A stretch of 23,334 bases of DNA. Source: JANOBJ01 sp031411575. Its GTDB lineage: Bacteria > Pseudomonadota > Gammaproteobacteria > Burkholderiales > Burkholderiaceae_C. Position 1 is the first letter of the stretch; each line of letters starts with the position of its first letter. The stretch lies in assembly GCA_031411575.1 (NCBI GenBank), contig JANOBJ010000050.1, forward strand, positions 1 through 23,334. Reading direction: 5' to 3'. Positions 12,726 through 20,145 of the stretch are shown piece by piece. Under the pieces are notes generated by a model. The model was not told where the DNA came from. It made no database searches and was given only the letters and a program-made list of their open reading frames with translations. The position numbers and the translations under genes were made by a program.

Positions 12726-15149
12726 TCAATTCCTTACGGGCTTGCCGGTCGACATCATTCCCATGATGCGTTCCTGCGTCTTGGGGTGCTCCAACAGCGA
12801 ACAGAAAGCACGCCGCTCCAGCGTCATCAGGTAGTCCTCGGTCACCAGCGTGCCGGCATCGACGTCACCACCGGTGACTACGCCGGCGATCAGGCTGGCG
12901 ATATGAAAATCGTGCTGGCTGATAAAGCCGCCATCGCGCATGTTGACCAGCTGGCCCTGGATGGTGGCCTTGCCGCTGCGGCCCGCCACGGGAAACTGGC
13001 GCTGGTGGGGCGCGCGGTAGCCACTGGCAAACATCGCCCGGGCTTCGTTGATCGCCACGAACAGCAATTCATCCTTGTGGGGCACGATCACGTCGCTGTC
13101 CAGCAGGTAGCCGAGCTTGCGCGATTCCAGCGCGCTGGTGCCGACCTTGGCCATGGCTGCAGCGGTGAAGCCTTCGGTCAGGAATTTCAGCAGGTCCTTG
13201 TCGGTGGAGGTGGCGGCGTTTTCCGCGGCCCGGCGCGCGATGTACGTCAGGCCGCCCGCACCCGGCACCAGGCCCACGCCCACTTCCACCAGGCCGATAT
13301 AGCTTTCCATGGCCGCCACGCGCTTGGCCGAATACACCGCCATCTCGCAGCCGCCGCCCAGGGCCATGCCGCGGATGGCGGACACCACCGGCACGCTGGC
13401 GTAGCGCAACTTGAGCATGGCGCGCTGCAGTTCGTGCTCTGCACCGTCGATAGCGGCCACGCCGCCCATCATGAAACCGGGCAGCATGGCTTGCAGATCG
13501 GCGCCGACGCTGAACGGCTCATCTCCCTGCCAGATCACGACGCCCTGGTAGTCCTTCTCGGCGAGATCAACCGCCGTGACCAGGCCTTCGGCTACATCGG
13601 GGCTGATGGCATGCATCTTGGTCTTGATGCTGGCGATCAGCACCTGGCTGCCGGGCGTGCCGTCGCCGTCACCGTCGAGCGTCCACAGCCGGATTGCATC
13701 GTCCTCGTGCACGGTGGTGCCGGCGGTCTCAAAGCGTGGCGCCTGCGCGCCCAACACGTTCTCGGGAAAGTGCTGGCGCGCGTAGACCGGCAGTTCACGG
13801 CGCGGCACAAACGTGCCGGTGGACGGGCTCCACGACCCGGCCGACGTGTGCACGCCGCCCGCGTCGGCGACCGGGCCCTTGAAGACCCACGCCGGCAACG
13901 GCGCCCGGGTCAATGCTTTGCCGGCGTCGATGTCTTCCTGAACCATGCGGGCCACTTCCATCCAGCCCGCCTCTTGCCACAGCTCGAACGGGCCTTGCTT
14001 CAGGCCAAAGCCCCAACGCATGGCGAAATCCACGTCACGCGCGGTTTCTGCAATGCTTTGCAGATGGATCGCCGCGTAGTGGAAACCGTCGCGCAGGATC
14101 GCCCACAAAAACTGACCTTGCGCGCCTTCGCTGGCACGCAGCAGCTTCAGGCGCTCCGGCGCCGGCTTCTTGAGCATGCGGCCGTAAACCTCGTCGCCCT
14201 TCTGGCCGCCCGGCAAGTACTCGTTGCTCGCGCCGTCAAACCGCAAGATGTCGCGCCCGACCTTCTTGTAGAAACCCGCGCCGCTCTTCTGGCCCAGCGC
14301 CCCGGCTTCCATCAGGCCCTTGAGCACCGCAGGCGTGGCAAAGTTGCTGTAGAAGGGATCGGATTGTTCGTCCAGGTTGTCCTGCAGCGTCTTGATGACA
14401 TGGGCCATCGTGTCGAGCCCCACCACATCAGCGGTGCGGAAGGTGCCCGAGCTGGCGCGGCCGAGTTTTTTGCCGGTCAGGTCGTCCACCACGTCGTAGG
14501 TCAGGCCAAAATTCTCCACCTGCTTCATCACGCCCAGCATGCCGGCGATGCCGACGCGGTTGGCAACGAAGTTGGGCGTGTCCTTGGCGCGCACCACGCC
14601 TTTGCCAAGGCCGCTGGTGACAAAGGCTTCCAGCTGGTCCAGCACCTCCGGTTGCGTGGTGGGCGTATTGATCAGCTCCACCAGCGTCATGTAGCGCGGC
14701 GGGTTGAAGAAATGGATGCCGCAAAAGCGCGGCTTGATCGCCTCGGGCAACGCTTCACTCAGCTTGGTGATGCTCAGGCCCGAGGTGTTGGACGCCACGA
14801 TGGCGTGCGGCGCCACAAAGGGGGCAATTTTGCGGTAGAGATCAAGCTTCCAGTCCATGCGCTCGGCAATGGCCTCGATGATCAGATCGCAATCGCGCAG
14901 CTGCTCGAGGTGTTCTTCGTAGTTGGCCTGGCCAATCAGTGCGGCGTCTTCGGCCACGCCCAGCGGCGCGGGCTTGAGCTTCTTGAGGCCGTCCACCGCG
15001 CGGGTGACGATGCCGTTCTTCGGGCCCTCCTTGGCGGGCAGATCGAACAGCACGACCGGCACCCTGACGTTCACCAGGTGCGCAGCAATCTGCGCACCCA
15101 TCACGCCTGCGCCCAGCACGGCGACTTTCTTCACTTGAAATCTCGACAT
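12726..15149 (-). CDS. Fused 3-hydroxyacyl-CoA dehydrogenase/enoyl-CoA hydratase (FadB-like, dehydrogenase first)
   Basis: An 807-residue multifunctional beta-oxidation enzyme. The N-terminal NAD-binding dehydrogenase domain has GAGVMG (13-18), Ser123, His146 in GIHFFNP, and Glu158. A C-terminal dehydrogenase domain runs to about residue 430. The hydratase domain at about 480-720 retains both catalytic glutamates (Glu602 in GGGCEMA, Glu622 in GLVEVGVGLVPGAGG). Domain order is therefore the reverse of E. coli FadB, as is usual for this proteobacterial FadB-like group. It hydrates 2-enoyl-CoA and oxidises the resulting L-3-hydroxyacyl-CoA with NAD+. ATG 15149 has only a weak ribosome site (GAAAAGA). 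A 12-bp dyad lies just upstream, and the thiolase follows after one base. Together with the acyl-CoA dehydrogenase upstream it completes the cycle. Confidence 0.95.
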   Translation of the reverse strand: MSRFQVKKVAVLGAGVMGAQIAAHLVNVRVPVVLFDLPAKEGPKNGIVTRAVDGLKKLKPAPLGVAEDAALIGQANYEEHLEQLRDCDLIIEAIAERMDWKLDLYRKIAPFVAPHAIVASNTSGLSITKLSEALPEAIKPRFCGIHFFNPPRYMTLVELINTPTTQPEVLDQLEAFVTSGLGKGVVRAKDTPNFVANRVGIAGMLGVMKQVENFGLTYDVVDDLTGKKLGRASSGTFRTADVVGLDTMAHVIKTLQDNLDEQSDPFYSNFATPAVLKGLMEAGALGQKSGAGFYKKVGRDILRFDGASNEYLPGGQKGDEVYGRMLKKPAPERLKLLRASEGAQGQFLWAILRDGFHYAAIHLQSIAETARDVDFAMRWGFGLKQGPFELWQEAGWMEVARMVQEDIDAGKALTRAPLPAWVFKGPVADAGGVHTSAGSWSPSTGTFVPRRELPVYARQHFPENVLGAQAPRFETAGTTVHEDDAIRLWTLDGDGDGTPGSQVLIASIKTKMHAISPDVAEGLVTAVDLAEKDYQGVVIWQGDEPFSVGADLQAMLPGFMMGGVAAIDGAEHELQRAMLKLRYASVPVVSAIRGMALGGGCEMAVYSAKRVAAMESYIGLVEVGVGLVPGAGGLTYIARRAAENAATSTDKDLLKFLTEGFTAAAMAKVGTSALESRKLGYLLDSDVIVPHKDELLFVAINEARAMFASGYRAPHQRQFPVAGRSGKATIQGQLVNMRDGGFISQHDFHIASLIAGVVTGGDVDAGTLVTEDYLMTLERRAFCSLLEHPKTQERIMGMMSTGKPVRN

Positions 15150-15163
15150 AGTCTTTTCTGGTT

Positions 15164-15175
15164 AATCGGTCGATT
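15164..15175. promoter_or_regulatory. Possible operator dyad upstream of the fused beta-oxidation gene
   Basis: Perfect palindrome AATCGGTCGATT (AATCG-GT-CGATT), 14 bases upstream of the start codon at 15149. No matching promoter hexamers are evident, and the regulator is unknown. It could be chance. Confidence 0.3.
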
Positions 15176-15182
15176 CGGGAAC

Positions 15183-15232
15183 GCCGCAGAACCGGCTTTG
15201 CCGGGCTACTGGCGTTGCCCCGTTGAGGGGGG
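15183..15232. repeat. GC-rich intergenic REP-like element, copy C
   Basis: It lies between the DUF2147 stop and the fused beta-oxidation gene. It carries hairpin CCGGC-TTT-GCCGG (15192-15204) and CCCC-GTTGA-GGGG (15218-15230). The GCAGAACCGGCTT stretch is shared with copy D, and the second hairpin loop resembles copy A. Confidence 0.6.
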
Positions 15233-15237
15233 GAGCA

Positions 15238-15675
15238 CTACTGCGCACGCACCCAGGTCTGGGTTCGGCCGAAGGGGCCGATTGAGCCGCGCACTTCGAG
15301 TTTTTTGCCGCCTTCAATGGGCGTCAGGCGCAGGGTGTAGTTCTTGCCGTTCTCGGGATCGAGAATCTTGCCGCCTTCCCACACGTCCTTGCCGTCAGCC
15401 TTCTTGGCACCGCGGATGATTTCGAGGCCGAGGATCGGCTTGTCCTTGCGGTCATCGCTGCATTGGTCGCAGGTGTCGTCGGGCTTGGCGTCCTTGCCGA
15501 GGCGCTTCTCGATCTTGCCGCTGACCACGCCACCAACCTCGACCACACGGATCTCGGCCTTGGCCTCGCCGGTCTTGTCGTCGATGTTGCGCCACAGCCC
15601 CACGGGGCTCATCTGGGCGGCTGCGGGCAGTACCAAAAACGCTACTAAAATAGTAGCAAAAAATGACCTATTCAT
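15238..15675 (-). CDS. DUF2147-family secreted protein
   Basis: A 145-residue protein with a clear signal peptide (MNRSFFATILVAFLVLPAAA, cleavage probably after Ala20) and a DUF2147 domain: SPVGLWRNIDDKTGEAKAEIRVVE near the start, GKDVWEGGKILDPENGKNYTLRLTPIEGGKKLEVRG, and the terminal GPFGRTQTWVRAQ. Cys69 and Cys72 in the CDQC segment could form a disulfide in the periplasm. No enzymatic role is known for the family. ATG 15675 follows AGAGG; a GTG five codons earlier is in frame but less likely. The start codon and first 12 codons are formed by repeat copy 3. It sits within the beta-oxidation operon between acyl-CoA dehydrogenase (51-base gap) and the fused enzyme, an odd place for a secreted protein. 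Confidence 0.85.
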   Translation of the reverse strand: MNRSFFATILVAFLVLPAAAQMSPVGLWRNIDDKTGEAKAEIRVVEVGGVVSGKIEKRLGKDAKPDDTCDQCSDDRKDKPILGLEIIRGAKKADGKDVWEGGKILDPENGKNYTLRLTPIEGGKKLEVRGSIGPFGRTQTWVRAQ

Positions 15676-15681
15676 GCGGAC
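15641..15681 (-). repeat. 41-bp AT-rich dispersed repeat, copy 3 (forms start of DUF2147 CDS)
   Basis: Plus-strand blocks GCTA, nine bases, TAGC, five bases, ATGACC and terminal ATGCGGAC are at the same spacing as in copies 1 and 2, with 29 of 41 positions matching copy 1. The CAT inside the terminal ATGCGGAC region is, on the minus strand, the ATG start codon of the DUF2147 gene, and the rest encodes residues 1-12 of its signal peptide. Confidence 0.7.
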
Positions 15682-15726
15682 CTCTGGCACAAAAGACTAA
15701 AAAACCTGTCGCGGCGCGGCGGGGGC

Positions 15727-17523
15727 TCAGGCAAACACCGCTTCGGTATCCATCAACACTTTGCTGCCCGCGCGTGCGGTGCGCATCAAGGTAGCGGTCT
15801 CGGGAAACAGCTTGGCAAAATAAAAGCGCGCCGTCTGCAGCTTGGCCAGGTAGAACGGGTCGTCGTTGCCGTTGGCAATCTCGCGAAGCGCCACTTGCGC
15901 CATGCGCGCCCAGAAGTAGCCAAACACCAGGTGGCCGGCCACCCGCAGGTAGTCGACCGCGGCGGCGCCCACTTCGTCGGCGTTTTGAAAGGCCTTGAAG
16001 CCGAGCTCGGTGGTGAACTTGGTCATCTGGTCGCCCAGGTAAGCCAGCGGGTTGATGAACTCGGCCATCTTCTCGTTGACGCCCTCTTCCTCGACCAGTG
16101 CGCCGACCAGCTTGCCGAACTTCTTGAGCGTGGCGCCGTTGTTGCCCAGCACCTTGCGGCCCAGCAGGTCCAGCGACTGGATGGTGTTGGTGCCTTCGTA
16201 GATCATGTTGATGCGGTTGTCGCGCACGAACTGCTCCATGCCCCATTCCTTGATGAAGCCGTGGCCGCCAAACACCTGCAGGCAGGCGTTGGTGGCGATG
16301 TGGCCGTTGTCGGTCAGGAACGCCTTGACGATGGGCGTCAGCAGCGAGAGCATTTCGCCGCTGTCCTTGCGCACCTTCTCATCCGGGTGGTTGTGTTCCT
16401 TGTCCAGCAGCACCGCGCAGTAGATCGCCAGCGCGCGGCCGCCTTCGGCGTACGCCTTGGCGGTGAGCAGCATCTTGCGCACATCCGGGTGCACGATGAT
16501 CGGATCGGCCGGTTTGTCCTTGGCCTTGGGGCCGGACAGCGATCGCATCTGGATGCGGTCCTTGGCGTAGGCCAGCGCGTTCTGGTAGGCCACTTCGGTT
16601 AAGCCCAGCGACTGGTTGCCCACGCCCAGGCGGGCCGCGTTCATCATCACGAACATGCCCTGCATGCCCTTGTTGGGCTGGCCCACGAGCGTGCCGATGG
16701 CGCCGTCAATCACGATCTGCGCCGTGGCGTTGCCGTGGATGCCCATCTTGTGCTCCAGGCCGCCGCAGTAGATGCCGTTGCGCGCACCCAGCGAGCCGTC
16801 CTTGTTGACCAGGAACTTGGGCACGATGAACAGGCTCACGCCCTTGATGCCGGGGGGTGCGTCGGGCAACCGTGCCAACACCAGGTGGATGATGTTGCTG
16901 GTCATGTCGTGCTCGCCAGCGCTGATGAAGATCTTGTTGCCGGTGATCCGGTAGGTGCCATCAGGCTGCGGCTCGGCCTTGGTGCGCATCAATCCGAGGT
17001 CGGTGCCGCAATGTGGCTCGGTCAGGCACATGGTGCCGGTCCATTCGCCGCTGGTCATCTTGTGCAGGTAGGTCTGCTTCTGCTCGTCGGTGCCGTGCGT
17101 GTGCAGCGCGGCGTACGCGCCGTGCGTCAGGCCCGGGTACATGGTCCAGGCCTGGTTGGCGCTGTTGAGCATTTCATAGAAGCACTGGTTCACCACCAGC
17201 GGCAGGCCCTGGCCGCCAAACGCCGGGTCGCAACTCAGCGCGGGCCAGCCGCCTTTTACATACTGGGCGTAGGCTTCCTTGAAGCCCTTGGGCGAGGTCA
17301 CGGCATGGGTTTCCTTGTCCAGCTTGCAGCCCTCGGCGTCGCCCGACATGTTCAACGGAAACGCCACCTCGGAGGCGAACTTGCCACCTTCTTCGAGCAC
17401 GGCATTGATGGTGTCCTTGTCGGCATCGGCGTACTTGGGGATGGCCTTGAATTCGTCGGTGACGCCGAGCACTTCGTGCATCAGGAACTGCATGTCGCGC
17501 AGCGGGGGCGTATAGGTGGGCAT
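15727..17523 (-). CDS. Acyl-CoA dehydrogenase with N- and C-terminal extensions (about 600-residue type)
   Basis: A 598-residue FAD-dependent acyl-CoA dehydrogenase, the first step of beta-oxidation (acyl-CoA to trans-2-enoyl-CoA). It begins MPTYTPPLRDMQFLMHEVLG, the short N-terminal acyl-CoA-dehydrogenase extension. FAD/substrate motifs are MCLTEPHCGTDLGLMRTKA and ITGNKIFISAGEHD. The catalytic base is Glu443 in MIYEGTNTIQSLDLLGRK, followed by the C-terminal extension typical of the 590-600-residue subgroup. That subgroup contains FadE-like enzymes and also DmdC (methylmercaptopropionyl-CoA dehydrogenase). The neighbouring hydratase/dehydrogenase and thiolase favour fatty acids. ATG 17523 has AAGGAG ahead; a longer frame into the TetR gene was rejected. 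It begins 20 bases after the TetR stop, in one operon. Confidence 0.95.
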   Translation of the reverse strand: MPTYTPPLRDMQFLMHEVLGVTDEFKAIPKYADADKDTINAVLEEGGKFASEVAFPLNMSGDAEGCKLDKETHAVTSPKGFKEAYAQYVKGGWPALSCDPAFGGQGLPLVVNQCFYEMLNSANQAWTMYPGLTHGAYAALHTHGTDEQKQTYLHKMTSGEWTGTMCLTEPHCGTDLGLMRTKAEPQPDGTYRITGNKIFISAGEHDMTSNIIHLVLARLPDAPPGIKGVSLFIVPKFLVNKDGSLGARNGIYCGGLEHKMGIHGNATAQIVIDGAIGTLVGQPNKGMQGMFVMMNAARLGVGNQSLGLTEVAYQNALAYAKDRIQMRSLSGPKAKDKPADPIIVHPDVRKMLLTAKAYAEGGRALAIYCAVLLDKEHNHPDEKVRKDSGEMLSLLTPIVKAFLTDNGHIATNACLQVFGGHGFIKEWGMEQFVRDNRINMIYEGTNTIQSLDLLGRKVLGNNGATLKKFGKLVGALVEEEGVNEKMAEFINPLAYLGDQMTKFTTELGFKAFQNADEVGAAAVDYLRVAGHLVFGYFWARMAQVALREIANGNDDPFYLAKLQTARFYFAKLFPETATLMRTARAGSKVLMDTEAVFA

Positions 17524-17543
17524 TCGGGGGACTCCTTGAAACT

Positions 17544-18242
17544 TCAGGTTGATGGGGTGGATCTGGACGGGCGGGCCGGACTGGCAGGCTCTCCGTACCG
17601 GGCCAGGATGTGATCGAAACCGGTGTTGGCCCGGGTGATCGAGCCGGGGTTGTTGAGAAAGCGCGCCTCGTAGTGCAGCGCGAGGATGAGGCCGTGAATC
17701 TCGAACGCCATCTGGTGCTCGTCGGCGTCGGCCAGCAGGTGGCCTTCTTCCTTGGCCTGCACCACCGCTCGGTACATGGCCTGCAGCCATGTCTTGACCG
17801 AGTTGGACAGCGCGTCGCGCACCGGTCCTGGCCGGTCGTCGAACTCTACCGCGCCGCTGATGAAGATGCAGCCCGACTGGATTTCCACCGCCACGCGCTT
17901 CATCCAGTTGCCAAACAGCGCGCGCACCCGCGGCAGGCCGCGGGGCTCGTTGAGGGCCGGGTAGAAAACCTCTTCTTCAAAGCGCGCAAAGTACTCGCGC
18001 ACCACGGAGATCTGGAGCTCTTCGCGCGAGCCGAAGTGGGCAAACACGCCCGACTTGCTCATCTGCGTCACCTCGGCCAGCGCGCCGATGCTCAGGCCCT
18101 CAAGCCCGACCTGGGTGGCGAGGCTCAGGGCCGCATCGACGATTGCGGCCTTGGTCTGCTGGCCCTTGTGCAGGGCACGCCCCTCCCGCGCGCTTTCGGT
18201 ACGCGCACGGGGCGGTTTGAACGGCGATTCGGTGACGGACAT
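17544..18242 (-). CDS. TetR/AcrR-family transcriptional regulator of the beta-oxidation operon
   Basis: A 232-residue repressor. The DNA-binding domain runs at about residues 30-80: TKAAIVDAALSLATQVGLEGLSIGALAEVTQMSKSGVFAHFGSREELQISVVREYF. The C-terminal ligand-binding domain (MKRVAVEIQSGCIFISGAVEFDD, MAFEIHGLILALHYEARFLNN) is probably for an acyl-CoA, as with other TetR regulators next to acyl-CoA dehydrogenase genes. The N-terminal 25 residues are basic and disordered-looking. ATG 18242 has a weak ribosome site. It is the first gene of the operon: acyl-CoA dehydrogenase starts 20 bases downstream. A perfect GAACGATCGTTC palindrome 21 bases upstream is the likely autoregulatory operator. Confidence 0.92.
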   Translation of the reverse strand: MSVTESPFKPPRARTESAREGRALHKGQQTKAAIVDAALSLATQVGLEGLSIGALAEVTQMSKSGVFAHFGSREELQISVVREYFARFEEEVFYPALNEPRGLPRVRALFGNWMKRVAVEIQSGCIFISGAVEFDDRPGPVRDALSNSVKTWLQAMYRAVVQAKEEGHLLADADEHQMAFEIHGLILALHYEARFLNNPGSITRANTGFDHILARYGEPASPARPSRSTPST

Positions 18243-18252
18243 GGCATCCAGA

Positions 18253-18282
18253 CAAAATAAAACGAACGATCGTTCTATTTTG
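18253..18282. promoter_or_regulatory. Predicted TetR operator and promoter of the beta-oxidation operon
   Basis: Palindrome GAACGATCGTTC (18264-18275), with outer inverted arms CAAAATA (18253-18259) and TATTTTG (18276-18282). A -35-like TTGACG on the minus strand lies at 18303-18298, so the palindrome overlaps the expected -10 and start. The -10 itself is weak. Its position 21 bases before the TetR start codon fits autorepression controlling the whole operon. Confidence 0.6.
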
Positions 18283-18319
18283 CAGGATTTCGGGGTGCGT
18301 CAACCACCCCCGGGGCCGT

Positions 18320-18358
18320 CTAGAGTCCCGGTTCTAGCGTAATAAAGGGTAAACCCTT
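18320..18358. other. Two short inverted repeats between the FAH-family gene and the TetR gene
   Basis: CTAGA (18320-18324) pairs with TCTAG (18333-18337), and AAGGGT-AA-ACCCTT lies at 18345-18358. They occupy the 168-base gap between the FAH-family stop and the TetR start. A role as operator or weak terminator is possible. Nothing else is recognisable here. Confidence 0.3.
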
Positions 18359-18410
18359 GCGAACTGACCCCACTTGGTCGGTTTCATCCGATTCCCGTGT
18401 CGTCAGCACC

Positions 18411-19259
18411 TCAGAGCTTGAAGGGCACCACCGTCTGGCGCTGCTCGCCCAGGCCCTCGATGCCCAGCGTCATCACGTCGCCCTTCTTCAGGTACAGCGG
18501 CGGCTTCATGCCCAGACCGACGCCGGGTGGCGTACCGGTGGTGATCACGTCACCCGGCATCAGCGTCATGAACTGGCTGACGTAGCTGACCAGCTTGGCG
18601 ACGCCGAAGATCATGGTCTTGGTGCTGCCGTCCTGCACGCGCTTGCCATTGAGGTCGAGCCATAGCTTGAGTTTTTGCGGGTTGGCCACCTCGTCACGCG
18701 TCACCAGCCACGGCCCGATGGGACCGAAGGTGTCGCAGCCCTTGCCCTTGTCCCACTGCGGGCCGCGTTCGAGCTGGTATTCGCGTTCGCTCACATCGTT
18801 GATGGTGCAGTAACCCGCCACGTGGTCGAGCGCGTCTTTCTGCGACACATAGCGCGCGCGGGTGCCAATCACGACGCCCAACTCCACCTCCCAATCGCTT
18901 TTGACCGAGCCCTTGGGCAGCATCACCGGGTCGTTGGGCCCCTGGATGCAGGTGGTGGCCTTCATGAAGACGATCGGCTCTTTCGGGATGGGTGACCCGG
19001 TTTCGGCCGCGTGGTCCGAGTAGTTGAGTCCGATGGCGACAAACTTGCCCACGCCCGCGACCGGGCACCCCATGCGCGGCGAGCCCTTGACCAGCGGCAA
19101 CTTGTCCGCCTTGAGCTTGCGCAGCTTGGCCAGTGCGGCATCGCCAAGCTGGTCGGGGCCAATGTCCTTGACGACCGCGCTCAGGTCGCGCAAGCGGCCC
19201 TCGGCGTCGATCAGGCCGGGCTTCTCTTTGCCGGGGTTGCCGTAGCGGACGAGTTTCAT
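18411..19259 (-). CDS. Fumarylacetoacetate hydrolase-family enzyme, probable 2,4-diketo-3-deoxy-sugar-acid hydrolase
   Basis: A 282-residue protein with the FAH C-terminal domain. The start GLNYSDHAAETG (77-88) is typical, the metal ligands are Glu124 and Glu126 in DWEVELGVVIG and Asp155 in TINDVSERE, and TGTPPGVGLGMKPPLYLKKGD closes the domain. The family cleaves C-C bonds of diketo acids. Next to two SDRs, a FadR-type regulator and a UxaA-type dehydratase, the best guess is hydrolysis of 2,4-diketo-3-deoxy-L-fuconate (or rhamnonate) to pyruvate and lactate. Fumarylpyruvate or ureidoglycolate-type activity is an alternative. ATG 19259 follows AAAGGA; a longer frame into the intergenic repeat was rejected. 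It lies 139 bases after the SDR pair. Confidence 0.9.
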   Translation of the reverse strand: MKLVRYGNPGKEKPGLIDAEGRLRDLSAVVKDIGPDQLGDAALAKLRKLKADKLPLVKGSPRMGCPVAGVGKFVAIGLNYSDHAAETGSPIPKEPIVFMKATTCIQGPNDPVMLPKGSVKSDWEVELGVVIGTRARYVSQKDALDHVAGYCTINDVSEREYQLERGPQWDKGKGCDTFGPIGPWLVTRDEVANPQKLKLWLDLNGKRVQDGSTKTMIFGVAKLVSYVSQFMTLMPGDVITTGTPPGVGLGMKPPLYLKKGDVMTLGIEGLGEQRQTVVPFKL

Positions 19260-19317
19260 GGTTTTCCTTTCGTTGGTCGGGTAGTGAGTGATCGGATAGC
19301 GAGGCTTTTTTTCGGGG

Positions 19318-19394
19318 GCCACCGCAGAACCGGCTTCGCTGGGCTGCTGGTGGCGCCCCCTCGAGGGGGAGGCGGCTGCAGGCCGCGTCGGGGG
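19318..19394. repeat. GC-rich intergenic REP-like element, copy D
   Basis: It lies between the FAH-family gene and the upstream SDR. It starts with the GCAGAACCGGCTT block (as in copy C), with a slightly imperfect hairpin CCGGC-TTC-GCTGG, then CCCCC-TCGA-GGGGG (19336-19349), and a tail reaching GGGGG at 19394, five bases from the SDR stop. Confidence 0.6.
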
Positions 19395-19398
19395 TGGG

Positions 19399-20145
19399 TC
19401 AATAAGTCGATCGGCCGCCCGACAAATCAAACACCGCACCGGTGGAGAACGAACAGTCCTCGGTGCAGAGCCAGGCCACCATGGCGGCCACCTCTTCGGG
19501 CTCGCCAAAGCGGCCCATCGGAATCTTCGACAGCATGAAGTTGATGTGCTCGGGCGTCATCTGGTCAAAGATCGCCGTCTTGACGGCGGCGGGCGTGACG
19601 CAGTTCACACGCACGCCGGTGTCGGCCAGTTCCTTGCCCAGCGATTTGGTCAGCGCCATCACGCCGGCCTTGCTGGCGCTGTAGGCGCTGGCATTGGGGT
19701 TGCCGTCTTTGCCCGCAACCGAGGCGATATTCACGATGCGGCCGTAGTTGTTGTCCCGCATGTGCGGCACCACCTCGCGGCAGCACAGAAACAACCCGTT
19801 GAGGTTGACGTCCATCACCTGGCGCCAGGCATCCACGGGGTAGTCCCACACCTTGGTGTTGGGGCCGGTGATGCCCGCGCAATTGACCAGCGCGTCGATG
19901 TGCGACGTGTTGCGCAGCGTGGCGTGCACCGCCTGCGCCACCGAGGCCTGGTGCACCACATCCACCGCCAGGCCCTGCGCGGCCTCGCCGATCGCCTGCG
20001 CCGCGCGCGCAACGCCATCGGCATCGCGGTCCCACAGCGTGACGCGGCCGCCCGAGGCTATGAGGCGCTGGGCAATGGCGTAGCCCAGGCCCGTGGCGCC
20101 GCCGGTGACGATGGCGTGCCGGTCGCGAAAATCAAGCTGGTTCAT
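19399..20145 (-). CDS. SDR-family dehydrogenase, probable sugar or sugar-acid dehydrogenase
   Basis: A 248-residue classical SDR with a complete active site: TGGATGLG (14-21), Asp39 suggesting NAD+ preference, NCAG (88-91), Ser142, and YSASK (Tyr155, Lys159). The end FSTGAVFDLSGGRSTY is typical of this branch. Relatives include 2-keto-3-deoxy-rhamnonate 4-dehydrogenases and sugar 1-dehydrogenases, and the sequence alone does not decide. The ATG overlaps the stop of the upstream SDR (ATGA), so the two SDRs are made together. If the neighbour is the ketodeoxyfuconate dehydrogenase, this one could be the sugar 1-dehydrogenase that starts the pathway. GC-rich repeat copy D follows its stop. Confidence 0.92.
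   Translation of the reverse strand: MNQLDFRDRHAIVTGGATGLGYAIAQRLIASGGRVTLWDRDADGVARAAQAIGEAAQGLAVDVVHQASVAQAVHATLRNTSHIDALVNCAGITGPNTKVWDYPVDAWRQVMDVNLNGLFLCCREVVPHMRDNNYGRIVNIASVAGKDGNPNASAYSASKAGVMALTKSLGKELADTGVRVNCVTPAAVKTAIFDQMTPEHINFMLSKIPMGRFGEPEEVAAMVAWLCTEDCSFSTGAVFDLSGGRSTY

Noticed and set aside
12717..15419. A 900-codon open frame on the plus strand, antisense to the fused beta-oxidation gene
   Set aside because: It mirrors the minus-strand gene, whose domains and catalytic residues are complete. The plus-strand product is His/Arg/Gln-rich with no recognisable domain, as expected in GC-rich DNA.
15895..16602. Plus-strand open frame opposite the acyl-CoA dehydrogenase
   Set aside because: Shadow of the conserved minus-strand gene; no family similarity.
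18365..18378. GACC-N6-GGTC dyad after the FAH-family gene as a second GntR operator
   Set aside because: Spacing differs from the TGGTC-T-GACCA site and it lies downstream of the gene rather than at a promoter.
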